The notes: generated from the letters alone by a model not told the origin. 13,607 nucleotides of DNA from JBNKWA01 sp050299555 (GCA_050299555.1 JBNKWA010000093.1:1-13607); one strand, 5' to 3'. Positions 1 through 8,236 are shown, counted from the first letter of the stretch. A program made the numbers and translations.

Positions 1-1055
1 TCGACGATCGGCACCACCCGGCCATAGTTCTGCCGCGTGGGGCCGATGACCCCGACCGCACCGATGATCTTTCGCTCGGCGTTCATATAAGGAGACACCA
101 CCAGAGAGGAACCCGAAAGCGAGAAAAGTTTGTTTTCCGAGCCGATGAAGACCCGCACGCCCTCGCCGCCCTCGGCAAGGTCGAGAAGCTGCACCAGGTC
201 GCGCTTCTGCTCCAGGTCGTCGAACAGCGTGCGCACCCGCTCCAGCTCGACCTCGTTCACTCCCGCCTCGATCAGATTGGCGCGGCCGTGAACGATGAGC
301 CGGTCGGGCAGGCCGGGCGCCGGCTCGGACCAGGCGGCGACCCCTGAATCGATCAGCCGTGCCGCCAGCACGTCCAGTTCCCGCCGCCGCTGGGCGATCT
401 CGCGCGACACCGTCTCGCGCAACTCGCCGATGGTGCGACCGCCGATCACCGCATTGAGGAAATTCGCCGCCTCGCGCAGCGCCGACGGGGTCAGTCCCGG
501 CGGCGGCGAGACCAGCCGGTTCTCGACATGGCCGTTCTGCAGCACCAGGACCACCAGCGCCCGATCCGGCGCCAGCGACACGAACTCCACATGCCGGATC
601 GGCGAATCGGCACCCTTCGGCGCCAGCACCAGGCTGGCGCCATGGGTCAGTCCCGACAGCGTATGGGCGGCCCGGTCCAGCATGGCGCCGATATCGGGCT
701 CGTTGCCGTCCAGCGTGCGGCTGATCTGCTCGCGTTCGTCGAAGGGCAGCGTGCCCACCTCCAGGATGCCGTCGATGAACAGCCTGAGGCCGCGCTCGGT
801 GGGCACCCGGCCGGCCGAGACATGCGGGCTTTCCAGAAGCCCCAGCAGTTCCAGGTCCTGCATGGTGTTGCGGATGGTGGCCGGCGACAGCGCCTCGTTC
901 ATCGCCCGGGTCAGGGTGCGCGAGCCCACCGGGTCACCGGTATCGAGATAAGCCTCCACCAGCAGACGAAACACCTCTCGGGCGCGGTCCGTCAGGTCCG
1001 GTAGTGTCGCGCCCGGGCGTTCGCCGGCGCTGGAATCGGAATCGATCGGGGTCAT
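1..1055 (-). CDS. hrcA: Heat-inducible transcription repressor HrcA (3' end cut by window edge)
   Basis: HrcA is the repressor that binds CIRCE operators (long inverted repeats) in front of groESL and dnaK-type heat-shock genes, with GroEL needed to keep it active. Translating the minus strand from the ATG at 1055-1053 gives 351 uninterrupted codons before the window ends. Residues about 21-95 form the winged-helix DNA-binding part, with the recognisable stretches SPATIRNTMQDLELLGLL (57-74) and SAGRVPTERGLRLFID (about 80-95). The rest matches the GAF-like and dimerisation region, ending in YGRVVPIVD, which in the family lies close to the C-terminus, so only some ten to twenty residues should be missing. 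The gene diverges from rph. grpE often follows hrcA in alphaproteobacteria and would lie outside the window to the left. No CIRCE-like repeat is visible upstream. The ribosome-binding site is weak, so the exact start is less certain than the identity. Confidence 0.95.
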   Translation of the reverse strand, partial: MTPIDSDSSAGERPGATLPDLTDRAREVFRLLVEAYLDTGDPVGSRTLTRAMNEALSPATIRNTMQDLELLGLLESPHVSAGRVPTERGLRLFIDGILEVGTLPFDEREQISRTLDGNEPDIGAMLDRAAHTLSGLTHGASLVLAPKGADSPIRHVEFVSLAPDRALVVLVLQNGHVENRLVSPPPGLTPSALREAANFLNAVIGGRTIGELRETVSREIAQRRRELDVLAARLIDSGVAAWSEPAPGLPDRLIVHGRANLIEAGVNEVELERVRTLFDDLEQKRDLVQLLDLAEGGEGVRVFIGSENKLFSLSGSSLVVSPYMNAERKIIGAVGVIGPTRQNYGRVVPIV

Positions 1056-1173
1056 TGCGGGTCCGCTGCCTGCCCCTGCATGTATGGCTCCCGGAGGCAC
1101 CGGTCAATTGTGCAGCGGCCTGCTGCCCTCGACAGCCGCAGGGCCTGCCGCTAAGACCTCCCGAGTTTGTGAA

Positions 1174-1178
1174 AAGGA
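1174..1178 (+). promoter_or_regulatory. Ribosome-binding site of rph
   Basis: AAGGA lies six bases ahead of the ATG at 1185. It fixes that start over internal alternatives, and the protein then begins with the RPSGR segment typical of RNase PH. The 129-base gap between hrcA and rph (1056-1184) must hold the promoters of both divergent genes, but I could not pick out convincing -35/-10 boxes by eye. Confidence 0.7.
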
Positions 1179-1184
1179 CTTTCC

Positions 1185-1898
1185 ATGCGACCTTCCGGCC
1201 GTTCCCCCGACGCCCTGCGCCCAGTGACCATCGAAACCGGTGTCAGCAAGAACGCCCTCGGCTCGTGCCTGATCCGCTGCGGCGATACCCACGTGCTGTG
1301 CACCGCGTCGCTGGAGGAGCGGGTGCCGCCGTTCCTGAAGAATACCGGGCTCGGCTGGGTGACGGCCGAATACGGCATGCTGCCGGCGGCCACCAATACC
1401 CGCAACCGGCGCGAGGCCGCGGTGGGCCGGCAGAGCGGCCGCACCCAGGAAATCCAGCGCCTGATCGGCCGCAGCCTGCGCGCCGGCATCGACCGGGTGG
1501 CGCTGGGTGAACGCCAGCTCACCGTCGACTGCGACGTGCTGCAGGCCGATGGCGGCACCCGCTGCGCCGCGATCACCGGTGGCTGGGTGGCGCTCAGGCT
1601 GGCGACGGCAAAACTGCTGGCCGACCGCGTGGTCCGCGACGACCCCATCGCCGATCACGTCGCGGCGGTCAGCTGCGGCCTTTACGAAGGCACGCCGGTG
1701 CTCGATCTCGACTATGCCGAGGACAGCGAGGCAGGAACCGACGCCAACTTCGTCATGACCGGGCGCGGCGGACTGGTCGAGGTGCAGGGCTCGGCCGAAG
1801 GCGCCACCTTCTCACGCGCCGAGCTTTTGTCGTTGCTCGACCTCGCCGAAACCGGCGCGGCCCAGTTGGTGGCGGCGCAGAAGGCAGCCACTAGCTGA
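1185..1898 (+). CDS. rph: Ribonuclease PH
   Basis: RNase PH is a phosphate-dependent 3'-to-5' exoribonuclease that trims tRNA precursors and other RNA 3' ends, working as a hexameric ring of dimers in the cytoplasm. The 237-residue product has the family's usual length. It shows the N-terminal RPSGRSPDALRPV, EYGMLPAATNTR (62-73), GRTQEIQRLIGRSLRA (85-100) and the phosphate-binding QADGGTR (120-126). R86, T125 and R126 fall at the numbers known for phosphate-site residues in characterised RNase PH. Acidic residues D180 and D186 are candidates for the metal/catalytic pair. It is first in the rightward series and its stop TGA shares one base with the rdgB ATG (TGATG), implying translational coupling. 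The rph-rdgB-hemW order next to hrcA is widespread in alphaproteobacteria. Confidence 0.97.
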   Translation: MRPSGRSPDALRPVTIETGVSKNALGSCLIRCGDTHVLCTASLEERVPPFLKNTGLGWVTAEYGMLPAATNTRNRREAAVGRQSGRTQEIQRLIGRSLRAGIDRVALGERQLTVDCDVLQADGGTRCAAITGGWVALRLATAKLLADRVVRDDPIADHVAAVSCGLYEGTPVLDLDYAEDSEAGTDANFVMTGRGGLVEVQGSAEGATFSRAELLSLLDLAETGAAQLVAAQKAATS

Positions 1899-2509
1899 TG
1901 CTGGGCCGGATCGGCGACCGGCTTCTGGTGGCCACCCACAACCGGGGCAAGCTCGAGGAGATTGCCAGGCTTCTCGAACCCTTCGGCATCGCCGCCGTCG
2001 GCGCCGCCGATCTGGGCCTCGCCGAGCCGGAAGAGACCGAGGCAACCTTCGTCGGCAACGCCCGCATCAAGGCCCATGCCGCAGCCCGGGCCACCGGCCT
2101 GCCGGCGCTCGCCGACGACAGCGGCATCGAGGTGGACGCGCTCGGCGGCGCACCGGGCGTTTACACCGCCGACTGGGCCGAGACGCCCACGGGCCGCGAC
2201 TTTGGCCTCGCCATGGCCCGCACATGGGAAGCACTTGAAAAGGCCGGTGCCCCCGCCCCCCGCACCGCCCGCTTCCGCTGCACGCTGGTTCTTGCCTTTC
2301 CCGACGGCAGCGATGCGGTCTTCGAGGGCAAGGTCGAGGGGCACTGCGTCTGGCCGCCGCGCGGGACCAATGGCCACGGCTACGATCCCATCTTCATGCC
2401 TGACGGCTACAGCATTACCTTCGGCGAGATGGATCGCTGGGAAAAGAACCGCATCAGCCACCGCGCCGATGCCTTTGCCCGTTTCTCGCAGATGCTTTCG
2501 GAGGGCTGA
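1898..2509 (+). CDS. rdgB: XTP/dITP pyrophosphatase (non-canonical purine NTP hydrolase, Ham1/RdgB family)
   Basis: The enzyme hydrolyses dITP, XTP and related deaminated purine nucleotides to monophosphate plus pyrophosphate, keeping them out of DNA and RNA. The 203-residue product shows the family landmarks in order: THNRGK (13-18, substrate-phosphate loop), ALADDSGIEVDALGGAPG (70-87, catalytic and metal-binding acids), GHGYDPIF (159-166) and NRISHRADAF (184-193). The usual Phe in the GFGYDP segment is His here, a mild variation. The ATG overlaps the rph stop by one base. RidA-like and hemW follow with no meaningful gap, so one transcript is likely. Identity is secure; the exact substrate preference is inferred from the family. 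Confidence 0.96.
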   Translation: MLGRIGDRLLVATHNRGKLEEIARLLEPFGIAAVGAADLGLAEPEETEATFVGNARIKAHAAARATGLPALADDSGIEVDALGGAPGVYTADWAETPTGRDFGLAMARTWEALEKAGAPAPRTARFRCTLVLAFPDGSDAVFEGKVEGHCVWPPRGTNGHGYDPIFMPDGYSITFGEMDRWEKNRISHRADAFARFSQMLSEG

Positions 2510-2510
2510 G

Positions 2511-2897
2511 ATGCCGTCGCCGCGCCGCCTGATCTCCACCGGCTCGCCGTTCGAGGCGACCATGGGCTACAGCCGTGCGGTGGTGCAGGGCGACTGGTGC
2601 TTCATCTCCGGCGTCACCGGCTACGACTATGCCACCATGACCATGCCCGAGGACGCGGCCGCGCAGGCGCGGAACTGCTTTTCCACCATCGCCCGGGTGC
2701 TGGACGAGGCCGGCTTCGCCATGACCGACATCGCTCGGGTGCAGTACACGGTCACCGATGCCGCGCTGGTCGAGACGGTGACCCCGGCCCTGGGCGAAGC
2801 GCTGGGCGAGATCCGCCCCGCCGCGACCATGGTCATCGCCGGGCTGATCCGGCCCGAGATGCTGATCGAGGTCGAGGCCACGGCGTTCCGGGGATGA
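2511..2897 (+). CDS. RidA/YjgF/UK114-family protein
   Basis: This 128-residue protein has the compact Rid fold signature: an N-terminal strand pair ending in GDWCFISGVTGYD (about 27-39), a central helix with QARNCFSTIARVLDEAG, and the C-terminal IEVEATAF. True RidA enzymes deaminate reactive enamine/imine intermediates such as 2-aminoacrylate and need an arginine in a PAR(S/T) segment. Here the matching segment reads RPAAT, so that arginine appears replaced by alanine, which is typical of Rid subgroups without proven imine deaminase activity. The start is set by GGAGGG at 2500-2505, five bases before ATG, one base after the rdgB stop. The hemW start overlaps its stop (ATGA). The function of this subgroup is unknown, and the placement between rdgB and hemW suggests a housekeeping role only by association. 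Confidence 0.85.
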   Translation: MPSPRRLISTGSPFEATMGYSRAVVQGDWCFISGVTGYDYATMTMPEDAAAQARNCFSTIARVLDEAGFAMTDIARVQYTVTDAALVETVTPALGEALGEIRPAATMVIAGLIRPEMLIEVEATAFRG

Positions 2898-4068
2898 CGC
2901 GGGCAGCCGCCACGGCAGACGAGCGGAGCGAGGATTGGCGGAACGCCGGCTTCGGCATCTACGTCCACTGGCCGTTCTGCCTCGCCAAGTGCCCTATTGC
3001 GACTTCAACAGCCACGTCGCGGCAGCGATCGACCAGGACGCCTGGCGCGCGGCACTGGTGGCCGGCCTCGCCCGCAGCGCAGCCGAGGTGCCGGGCCGCA
3101 CCGTCGATACCGTCTTTTTCGGCGGTGGCACCCCCAGCCTGATGCCGCCCGCCACCGTCTCGGCGGTAATCGAGGCCATCGCCCGGCACTGGGCCCTGGC
3201 CCCCGATGCCGAGATCACGCTCGAGGCCAACCCGACCTCGGTCGAGGCGGCGCGCTTCGCCGGTTTCGCCGCCGCCGGCGTCAACCGCGTTTCGGTGGGC
3301 GTGCAGGCGCTGAACGATGCCGACCTCAAGGCGCTGGGCCGCATGCACGACGTGGCCGAGGCGCTGGCGGCGGTCGACCTTGCGCGCCGGCACTTTGCCC
3401 GGGTCAGCTTCGACTTGATCTATACCCGCCAGCACCAGACCCTTGCCGCCTGGCAGGCCGAACTTTCCCGCGCCCTCGGCCTCGGCCCCGACCACCTGTC
3501 GCTCTACCAGCTCACCATCGAGCCCGGCACCCGCTTCGGCGAGATGCATGCCCGCGGCCGGCTGCGCGGCCTGCCCGGCGACGGGCTCGCCGCCGATCTC
3601 TACGCCCTGACCCAGGAGTTGTGCGGCGCCGCCGGGCTGCCCGCCTATGAAGTGTCGAACCATGCCCGCGCGGGCGCCGAGGGTCGCCACAACCTGATCT
3701 ACTGGCGCTATGGCGACTATGCCGGCATCGGCCCCGGCGCCCATGGCCGCCTCACCCGCGGCGGCACCCGGCTGGCCACCGAGGAGACCCGCGCCCCCGC
3801 CGCCTGGCTGGCGGCCGGCACCGGCACCCGTGCCGCCGAAACCCCGCTCTCGTCGGCCGAGCAGGCCGAGGAATACCTCTTGATGTCGCTGCGGCTCGCC
3901 GAGGGCACCGACCTCGACCGCCACGCCGCGCTTGGCGGGCATATCGACCCAGGCACGCTGGCCCGCCTGACCGCCGATGGCTGGCTCGCCCTGAACGGCA
4001 ACCGCCTGATCGCCACCGAAACCGGCCGCCCGGTGCTGAACCGCCTTCTGCGCGAGTTGACCCCTTGA
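2894..4068 (+). CDS. hemW: Radical-SAM haem chaperone HemW (coproporphyrinogen oxidase-like), with an apparent one-base frameshift
   Basis: HemW binds haem and a 4Fe-4S cluster and delivers haem to respiratory proteins; it is related to, but distinct from, oxygen-independent coproporphyrinogen oxidase HemN. The 5' part (2894-2992) reads through NAGFGIYVHWPFCLAKC in one frame. The remainder, from PYCDFNS through GGGTPSLMP, LEANPTS and SVGVQALND to the C-terminus, is in another frame. Adding one C in the CCC at 2992-2994 joins them into a 391-residue protein of normal length with CLAKCPYC (C29, C33, C36). Phe after CPYCD, rather than a further Cys, and the HNLIYW motif (about 266-271) point to HemW rather than HemN. 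The ATG overlaps the RidA-like stop, and the stop overlaps the MFS start (TTGA). Automated callers would begin the gene near 2935 and lose the first cysteines. If the deletion is real the protein lacks its cluster site. Confidence 0.9.
2990..2997 (+). other. Frameshift point inside the hemW iron-sulfur motif
   Basis: The bases read TGCCCTAT, where the family motif CPY requires TGC CCC TAT, so a run of four C appears as three. Upstream the reading frame is that of the ATG at 2894; downstream it is that of the 358 codons ending at 4065. A miscount in a short C run is the simplest explanation. Confidence 0.85.
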
Positions 4069-5345
4069 GCCGCGCCCGGGCCGAGCCGCTCGGGCCCCTC
4101 TACCCCCGGCTCTGGACCGCCAGCGCCATCTCCAATCTCGGCGACGGTGTCGCCGCCGTGGCCTGGCCCTGGCTCGCCTCGCTCTTGACCCGCGATCCGA
4201 TGCTGATCGCCGCCGTGGCGATCGCGCTGCGACTGCCCTGGCTTCTGGTGTCGCTGCCGGCCGGGGTCATCACCGACCGGCTCGACCGGCGCCGTCTGGT
4301 GCTCGCCATGGACATCTTCCGCGGCGCCCTGCTGACGCTTCTGGCCATCTGGATCGCCGCCGGCGCGCCCTATCCGCCCGCCGGCGGGGCGCTGGCCGAG
4401 GTGCCGGGGCTTCTGCCGTTCATGATCGTCGCCGCCTTCGTTGCCGGCTGCGCCGAGGTGCTACGCGACAACGCCGCCCAGACCCTGATGCCGGCACTGG
4501 TGCCGAAATCCCGTCTCGAGGACGCCAACGGCCGGATGTGGAGCGCCGAGGTGCTGATGAACGCGCTGATCGGTCCGCCGCTCGCCGGGTTCCTGATCGC
4601 CGCGGCGCTGCCCCTGGCGTTCTTCCTCGACGCCGCCACATTCCTGATCTCGGCAGCGCTGATCCTGACCATCCGCGGCAGCTTTCGCGCCCCGCCCCGC
4701 GACCGGCGGCACTGGCTGGTCGAGCTGAAGGAAGGCGCCGCCTATCTCTGGCACCGGCCGCTGCTCCGCCGGCTGGCGCTGGCGCTCGGCTGCCTCAACG
4801 CCGCCCACAGCGCGGTGCTCGTGTCGCTGGTCCTCTTCGCGCAGGAGGCGCTGGGCCTCAGCCCCGCCGCCTATGGCGCCATGCTGACCGGCGAGGCGCT
4901 GGGCGGCATCCTCGGTGGCCTGTTCGCCGGCCGGGTCGCCCGTGCCCTCGGCCCGGGCACGGCGCTGCGCGTGGTGCTGCTCCTGTCGGTGGCGCAGTAC
5001 CTGGTGATCGGGCTCGCCGCCAGCCCGGCGCCGGTCTGGGCAGTACTGGTCGTGGGCTCGGCAGCGGGCATGCTGTGGAACAGCATCACCGTGTCGCTGC
5101 GGCAGCGGATGATCCCCGACGCGCTGCTCGGCCGGGTCAACAGCGTCTACCGTTTCTTCGGCTGGGGCATGATGCCGGTGGGCATGCTGGCGGGCGCCGC
5201 CTCGGTCAGGCTGGCCGAAACGATGCTCGCCCGCGAAGCCGCCCTCCGGGTGCCGTTCCTGCTGGCGGCGCTGGCAACCGTGGTGCTGGCCGCGGCGGTC
5301 TGGCGCGGGCTGTCGAATGCGCGCCTAACGGCGGCCTGCCAATAG
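4065..5345 (+). CDS. MFS transporter (EntS/MFS_3-like efflux permease)
   Basis: The 426-residue product is a strongly hydrophobic inner-membrane protein with about twelve predicted membrane segments. The family's motif A lies between the second and third segments as AGVITDRLDRRRL (about 66-78). The early NLGDGVAAVAWPW and the later WNSITVSLRQRMIPDALLGRVNSVYRF are typical of the MFS group that includes the enterobactin exporter EntS and macrolide-type exporters. These usually move small molecules out of the cell by proton antiport; the substrate cannot be read from the sequence. The start is a TTG whose bases overlap the hemW stop (TTGA), consistent with translational coupling. No ATG lies close enough to replace it without losing the first membrane segment. 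Base composition is very GC-rich (for example 49 of 60 bases in 4921-4980). It ends 45 bases before the convergent hydrolase gene. Confidence 0.88.
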   Translation: MSRARAEPLGPLYPRLWTASAISNLGDGVAAVAWPWLASLLTRDPMLIAAVAIALRLPWLLVSLPAGVITDRLDRRRLVLAMDIFRGALLTLLAIWIAAGAPYPPAGGALAEVPGLLPFMIVAAFVAGCAEVLRDNAAQTLMPALVPKSRLEDANGRMWSAEVLMNALIGPPLAGFLIAAALPLAFFLDAATFLISAALILTIRGSFRAPPRDRRHWLVELKEGAAYLWHRPLLRRLALALGCLNAAHSAVLVSLVLFAQEALGLSPAAYGAMLTGEALGGILGGLFAGRVARALGPGTALRVVLLLSVAQYLVIGLAASPAPVWAVLVVGSAAGMLWNSITVSLRQRMIPDALLGRVNSVYRFFGWGMMPVGMLAGAASVRLAETMLAREAALRVPFLLAALATVVLAAAVWRGLSNARLTAACQ

Positions 5346-5390
5346 GATCGACTGCATGGGCGGCCGGCTGACCCGCCCCGGGCGCGGCGC

Positions 5391-6263
5391 TCAGGTGTCG
5401 TTCAGCCAGGCCACCAGCGGGCCGATCTGTTCCGGGGCGTTCAGCGTCGGCGTGTGGCCGACACCTTCGAATTCAATGCACTCGGCATGCGGCAGGGAAT
5501 TGAGCATCCTGTCACGAAGCCGTTCGGGCAGAAAGTCGGACTCGGTGCCGCGAAGGATCAGGACCGGACACTCGATCTTCTCCCAATACCGCCACAGGTT
5601 GAAGTGGACGGTCAGCCAGAACTTGCTGAAATTCTGCATGATATCGGGATCGAATGCGAGGATGTATCCGTCCTCCACCTCGATGGAACTGGTGACCGCC
5701 ATGCGCTTCCAGTCCGCGTTTGTCATCGGCCCGAACGGCGCCAGCGTTATGCGCAGGGCTGCCTCAAGCGCGGCAAGATCGGGGAAATGGCTGCGGTTGC
5801 CCAGATAGCTGGTGACCCGCATCAGCGCGGATGTCGGGATCGTCGGGGCGACGTCGTTGATCACCAGCCGCCGGATCGGCGAATTCGGTATCCCGGCCAG
5901 GGCCATCCCCATCAGCCCGCCGAGCGAGGTGCCGACCCAGTCGTAGCGTTCCGCGCCAATGCGGGCCGCCAGCACCGTCAGGTCGAGATTGTATTGCAGC
6001 AGGTGGTATTCCGAGGCGTGGCTGAGCCATTCGCTCCGGCCGCGACCCGGCAGATCGGGGCAGACCACGCGGCGGTCCTGCGACAGCACGCGGGCCAGCG
6101 GATCGAAATCGTGCGAATTTCGGGTGAGCCCGTGGACGCAAAAGACCACGTCGTCCGAGCCGGGATCGCCCCAATCGCGATAGGCAACCCTGTGGTACCC
6201 GTAGCGGCCGATGCTCAGGATCGATCGGTCGCTGACCGGGTCTTCGCTCGACGTGTCCTTCAT
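5391..6263 (-). CDS. Alpha/beta-fold hydrolase
   Basis: The 290-residue cytoplasmic protein has a complete alpha/beta-hydrolase catalytic set: oxyanion-hole HG (44-45), nucleophile S113 in GTSLGG, probable acid D243 in GTESDFL, and H270 in GVGHTP. Family members hydrolyse esters, thioesters or C-C bonds; this sequence does not show which. It is the last gene of the leftward cluster. Its ATG overlaps the stop of the CoA-transferase (ATGA), so it is probably co-translated with it and may act on the same acyl or polymer metabolism, for example as an esterase or thioesterase. It lacks the lipase-box context of PHA depolymerases that I would recognise. GC content by hand over 5581-5760 is 104 of 180 (58%), lower than the genes to its left, so separate acquisition is possible. 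Confidence 0.88.
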   Translation of the reverse strand: MKDTSSEDPVSDRSILSIGRYGYHRVAYRDWGDPGSDDVVFCVHGLTRNSHDFDPLARVLSQDRRVVCPDLPGRGRSEWLSHASEYHLLQYNLDLTVLAARIGAERYDWVGTSLGGLMGMALAGIPNSPIRRLVINDVAPTIPTSALMRVTSYLGNRSHFPDLAALEAALRITLAPFGPMTNADWKRMAVTSSIEVEDGYILAFDPDIMQNFSKFWLTVHFNLWRYWEKIECPVLILRGTESDFLPERLRDRMLNSLPHAECIEFEGVGHTPTLNAPEQIGPLVAWLNDT

Positions 6264-8173
6264 TCCTCTCCCGTCATGATCGCGTCGTCGCGCAATCGCG
6301 TGCTCAGGTCCCGTTTCGCCAGTTCCGCGCCAAAGCGCAGGCGGATGAACGGGTTACGTGTATATCTCACCGAGCGGCGATAGAAGCGCTTTTCCAGGTC
6401 TGCGATCATGTCGGACCAGTCGCCTTCGAGGTCCAGCGCAAGCGAGAAACCGTCGTACCAGGTGACCATGTCGACCTTGTGGCCGAGTGTAGCGCAGAGG
6501 TCCTCGACCCGGTCCCGAATGGCATCGACATGCGCCAGTTCGGTGACCCGGTAGCCGCGCAGATTGACGGCCAGGCGGCCGTCGCCGTCAAAGCCGATCC
6601 GCGCCGCGGCCGGGGCGTCGAGGATATCCGCCCGCATCCCCATCGGCGCGGGCCGGAAGATGCGCGGGTCCATTTCGGCGGGATCGTCGATGAGCGGTTC
6701 GAAATCCATGTTGGCGAGGATGTCCCGCTCGATGTCGATGCCCGGCGCCACCTCGACCAGGGTCAGCCCGTCAGGGCCGCCGGCGAAGACGCAGCGTTCG
6801 GTGACGTAAAGCACCGGCTGGCCGGTGGCGGCGGCGAACTCGCCCGAGAAGGTGACCTGCTCGACCTCGCGCACGAACTTCCGCACCCGGCCTTCCTGCA
6901 CGATACGCAGCCTGCCGTCCTCGACGGAAACCTTGAGGCCCGCCGCGGTGAAGGTTCCGGCCAGCACCAGCCTGGAGGCGTTCTGCGAGATGTTGATGAA
7001 ACCGCCGGCGCCGGCAAAGCGCGGGCCGAATTTCGAGACGTTGACGTTGCCCCTCGCATCGGTCTGGGCCATGCCGAGGCAGGCCATGTCGATGCCGCCA
7101 CCGTCGTAAAAGTCGAACTGCATCGACTGCTGGATGATGGCGTCGGGGTTGAGCGCCGCGCCAAAGTCGAGCCCGCCCTGGGGCATGCCGCCGATCACGC
7201 CCGGTTCGGCGGTTAGCGTCACCTCGTCGAGGAAATTCTCTTCCGCCGCGACCGCGGCGACGCCCTCCGGCATGCCGATCCCGAGATTGACGACCCCGCC
7301 CACCGGCAGTTCGAGCGCGGCACGGCGGGCGATGATCTTGCGCTCGTCGAGCGGCTGCGGGGCGCGGCTGTCGATGGGAACGCGCAGTTCGCCCGAGAAG
7401 GCGTGGTTGTAGGGCGTGGCATAGGTCTGGGCGTGGTTCTCCGGGCGCGACACCACCACGCAGTCGACCAGCGCCCCGGGGATCAGCACCCGCTTCGGGG
7501 CCAGCGAGCCGGAGACCGCCACCCGCTCCACCTGGACGATGACCACGCCGTCGGAATTGTGCGCCGCCATCGCGGCGGAGGTGGCATCGAGCTTCAGCGC
7601 CTCGCGCTCCATCGTCGCGTTGCCGCGCGGATCGGCGGTGGTGGCGCGCAGGAAGGCCACGTCGATGGGAAAGGTCTTGTAGAACAGCCACTCCTGCCCG
7701 TCGATCACGTCCAGCCGGATGATGTCCTCGGTGGTGCGCTCGTTGATCCGGCCGCCCTGGAGCCGCGGATCGACGAAGGTGCAAAGCCCGACCCGGCTGT
7801 GCATGCCCGGCTTGCCGCCGGCGATCTCGCGGTAGAGCTGCGAGACGATGCCGAGCGGCAGATTGTAGGCCTCGATGCGGTTCTCCACCGCCATTTTCGC
7901 CAGTTTCGGAACCAGCGACCAATGTCCGCCGATGCCGCGCTTCACCAGCCCCTCGTGGGCCAGCCGGTTCAGCCCGCGGTCCCTGCCGTCGCCGGGGGCG
8001 GCGGCGAAGACCAGCGTCAGGTCGCGCGGATGCCCGGTTTCGAGGAAGCGCCTTTCGAGCGCGATCAGAAGCTCGTCGGGCGTGCCGACGCCGACGAAGC
8101 CGGAAATGCAGACAGTGTCGCCGTCGCGGATCACCGAGACGGCATCGGCGGCGGAGACGGTCTTGTCCTGCAT
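6260..8173 (-). CDS. Acyl-CoA:acetate/3-ketoacid CoA-transferase (fused alpha-beta, YdiF/propionate CoA-transferase type, with C-terminal extension)
   Basis: Enzymes of this family move CoA from a donor such as acetyl-CoA to short-chain acids (propionate, lactate, hydroxybutyrates, 3-ketoacids) through a glutamyl-CoA thioester. The 637-residue protein joins both CoA-transferase halves: an N-terminal half with GFVGVGTPDELL (25-36), and a C-terminal half starting near 279 with VNLGIGMPEGVA (295-306). The catalytic glutamate is E323 in TAEPGVIGGMP, near the E333 known in YdiF. The fused core should end near residue 500-510; a further 125 or so residues follow, including WYDGFSLAL and RYTRNPFIRLRFG. 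I recall similar long forms in other Proteobacteria. The start has AGGGGG (8184-8179) five bases upstream. It lies 92 bases after phaC and overlaps the hydrolase. Its role as supplier of hydroxyacyl-CoA to the neighbouring PHA synthase is inference. Confidence 0.93.
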   Translation of the reverse strand: MQDKTVSAADAVSVIRDGDTVCISGFVGVGTPDELLIALERRFLETGHPRDLTLVFAAAPGDGRDRGLNRLAHEGLVKRGIGGHWSLVPKLAKMAVENRIEAYNLPLGIVSQLYREIAGGKPGMHSRVGLCTFVDPRLQGGRINERTTEDIIRLDVIDGQEWLFYKTFPIDVAFLRATTADPRGNATMEREALKLDATSAAMAAHNSDGVVIVQVERVAVSGSLAPKRVLIPGALVDCVVVSRPENHAQTYATPYNHAFSGELRVPIDSRAPQPLDERKIIARRAALELPVGGVVNLGIGMPEGVAAVAAEENFLDEVTLTAEPGVIGGMPQGGLDFGAALNPDAIIQQSMQFDFYDGGGIDMACLGMAQTDARGNVNVSKFGPRFAGAGGFINISQNASRLVLAGTFTAAGLKVSVEDGRLRIVQEGRVRKFVREVEQVTFSGEFAAATGQPVLYVTERCVFAGGPDGLTLVEVAPGIDIERDILANMDFEPLIDDPAEMDPRIFRPAPMGMRADILDAPAAARIGFDGDGRLAVNLRGYRVTELAHVDAIRDRVEDLCATLGHKVDMVTWYDGFSLALDLEGDWSDMIADLEKRFYRRSVRYTRNPFIRLRFGAELAKRDLSTRLRDDAIMTGEE

Positions 8174-8191
8174 CGCGGCCCCCTACGGATA

Positions 8192-8206
8192 CGCTGCGAC
8201 GCAGCG
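8192..8206. repeat. Inverted repeat in the phaC/CoA-transferase gap
   Basis: CGCTGC and GCAGCG pair around a GAC loop, six base pairs, just upstream of the CoA-transferase ribosome-binding site. No U-tract follows on the minus strand, so it is not a standard intrinsic terminator. It could affect translation or stability of the downstream message. Confidence 0.4.
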
Positions 8207-8236
8207 CAGGCGGGCGGGCGTGCCGACCTCGTCCGA

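Noticed and set aside
1056..1184. CIRCE operator between hrcA and rph
   Set aside because: No TTAGCACTC-N9-GAGTGCTAA-like repeat is present.
2985..3000. Programmed -1 frameshift in hemW
   Set aside because: The site AAGTGCCCTAT does not fit a classical X XXY YYZ slippery heptamer and HemW is not known to be recoded; a lost C is simpler.
5346..5390. Bidirectional terminator between the MFS and hydrolase genes
   Set aside because: CGCCC/GGGCG has a one-base loop and no T-run on either side, so it would not form a normal terminator.
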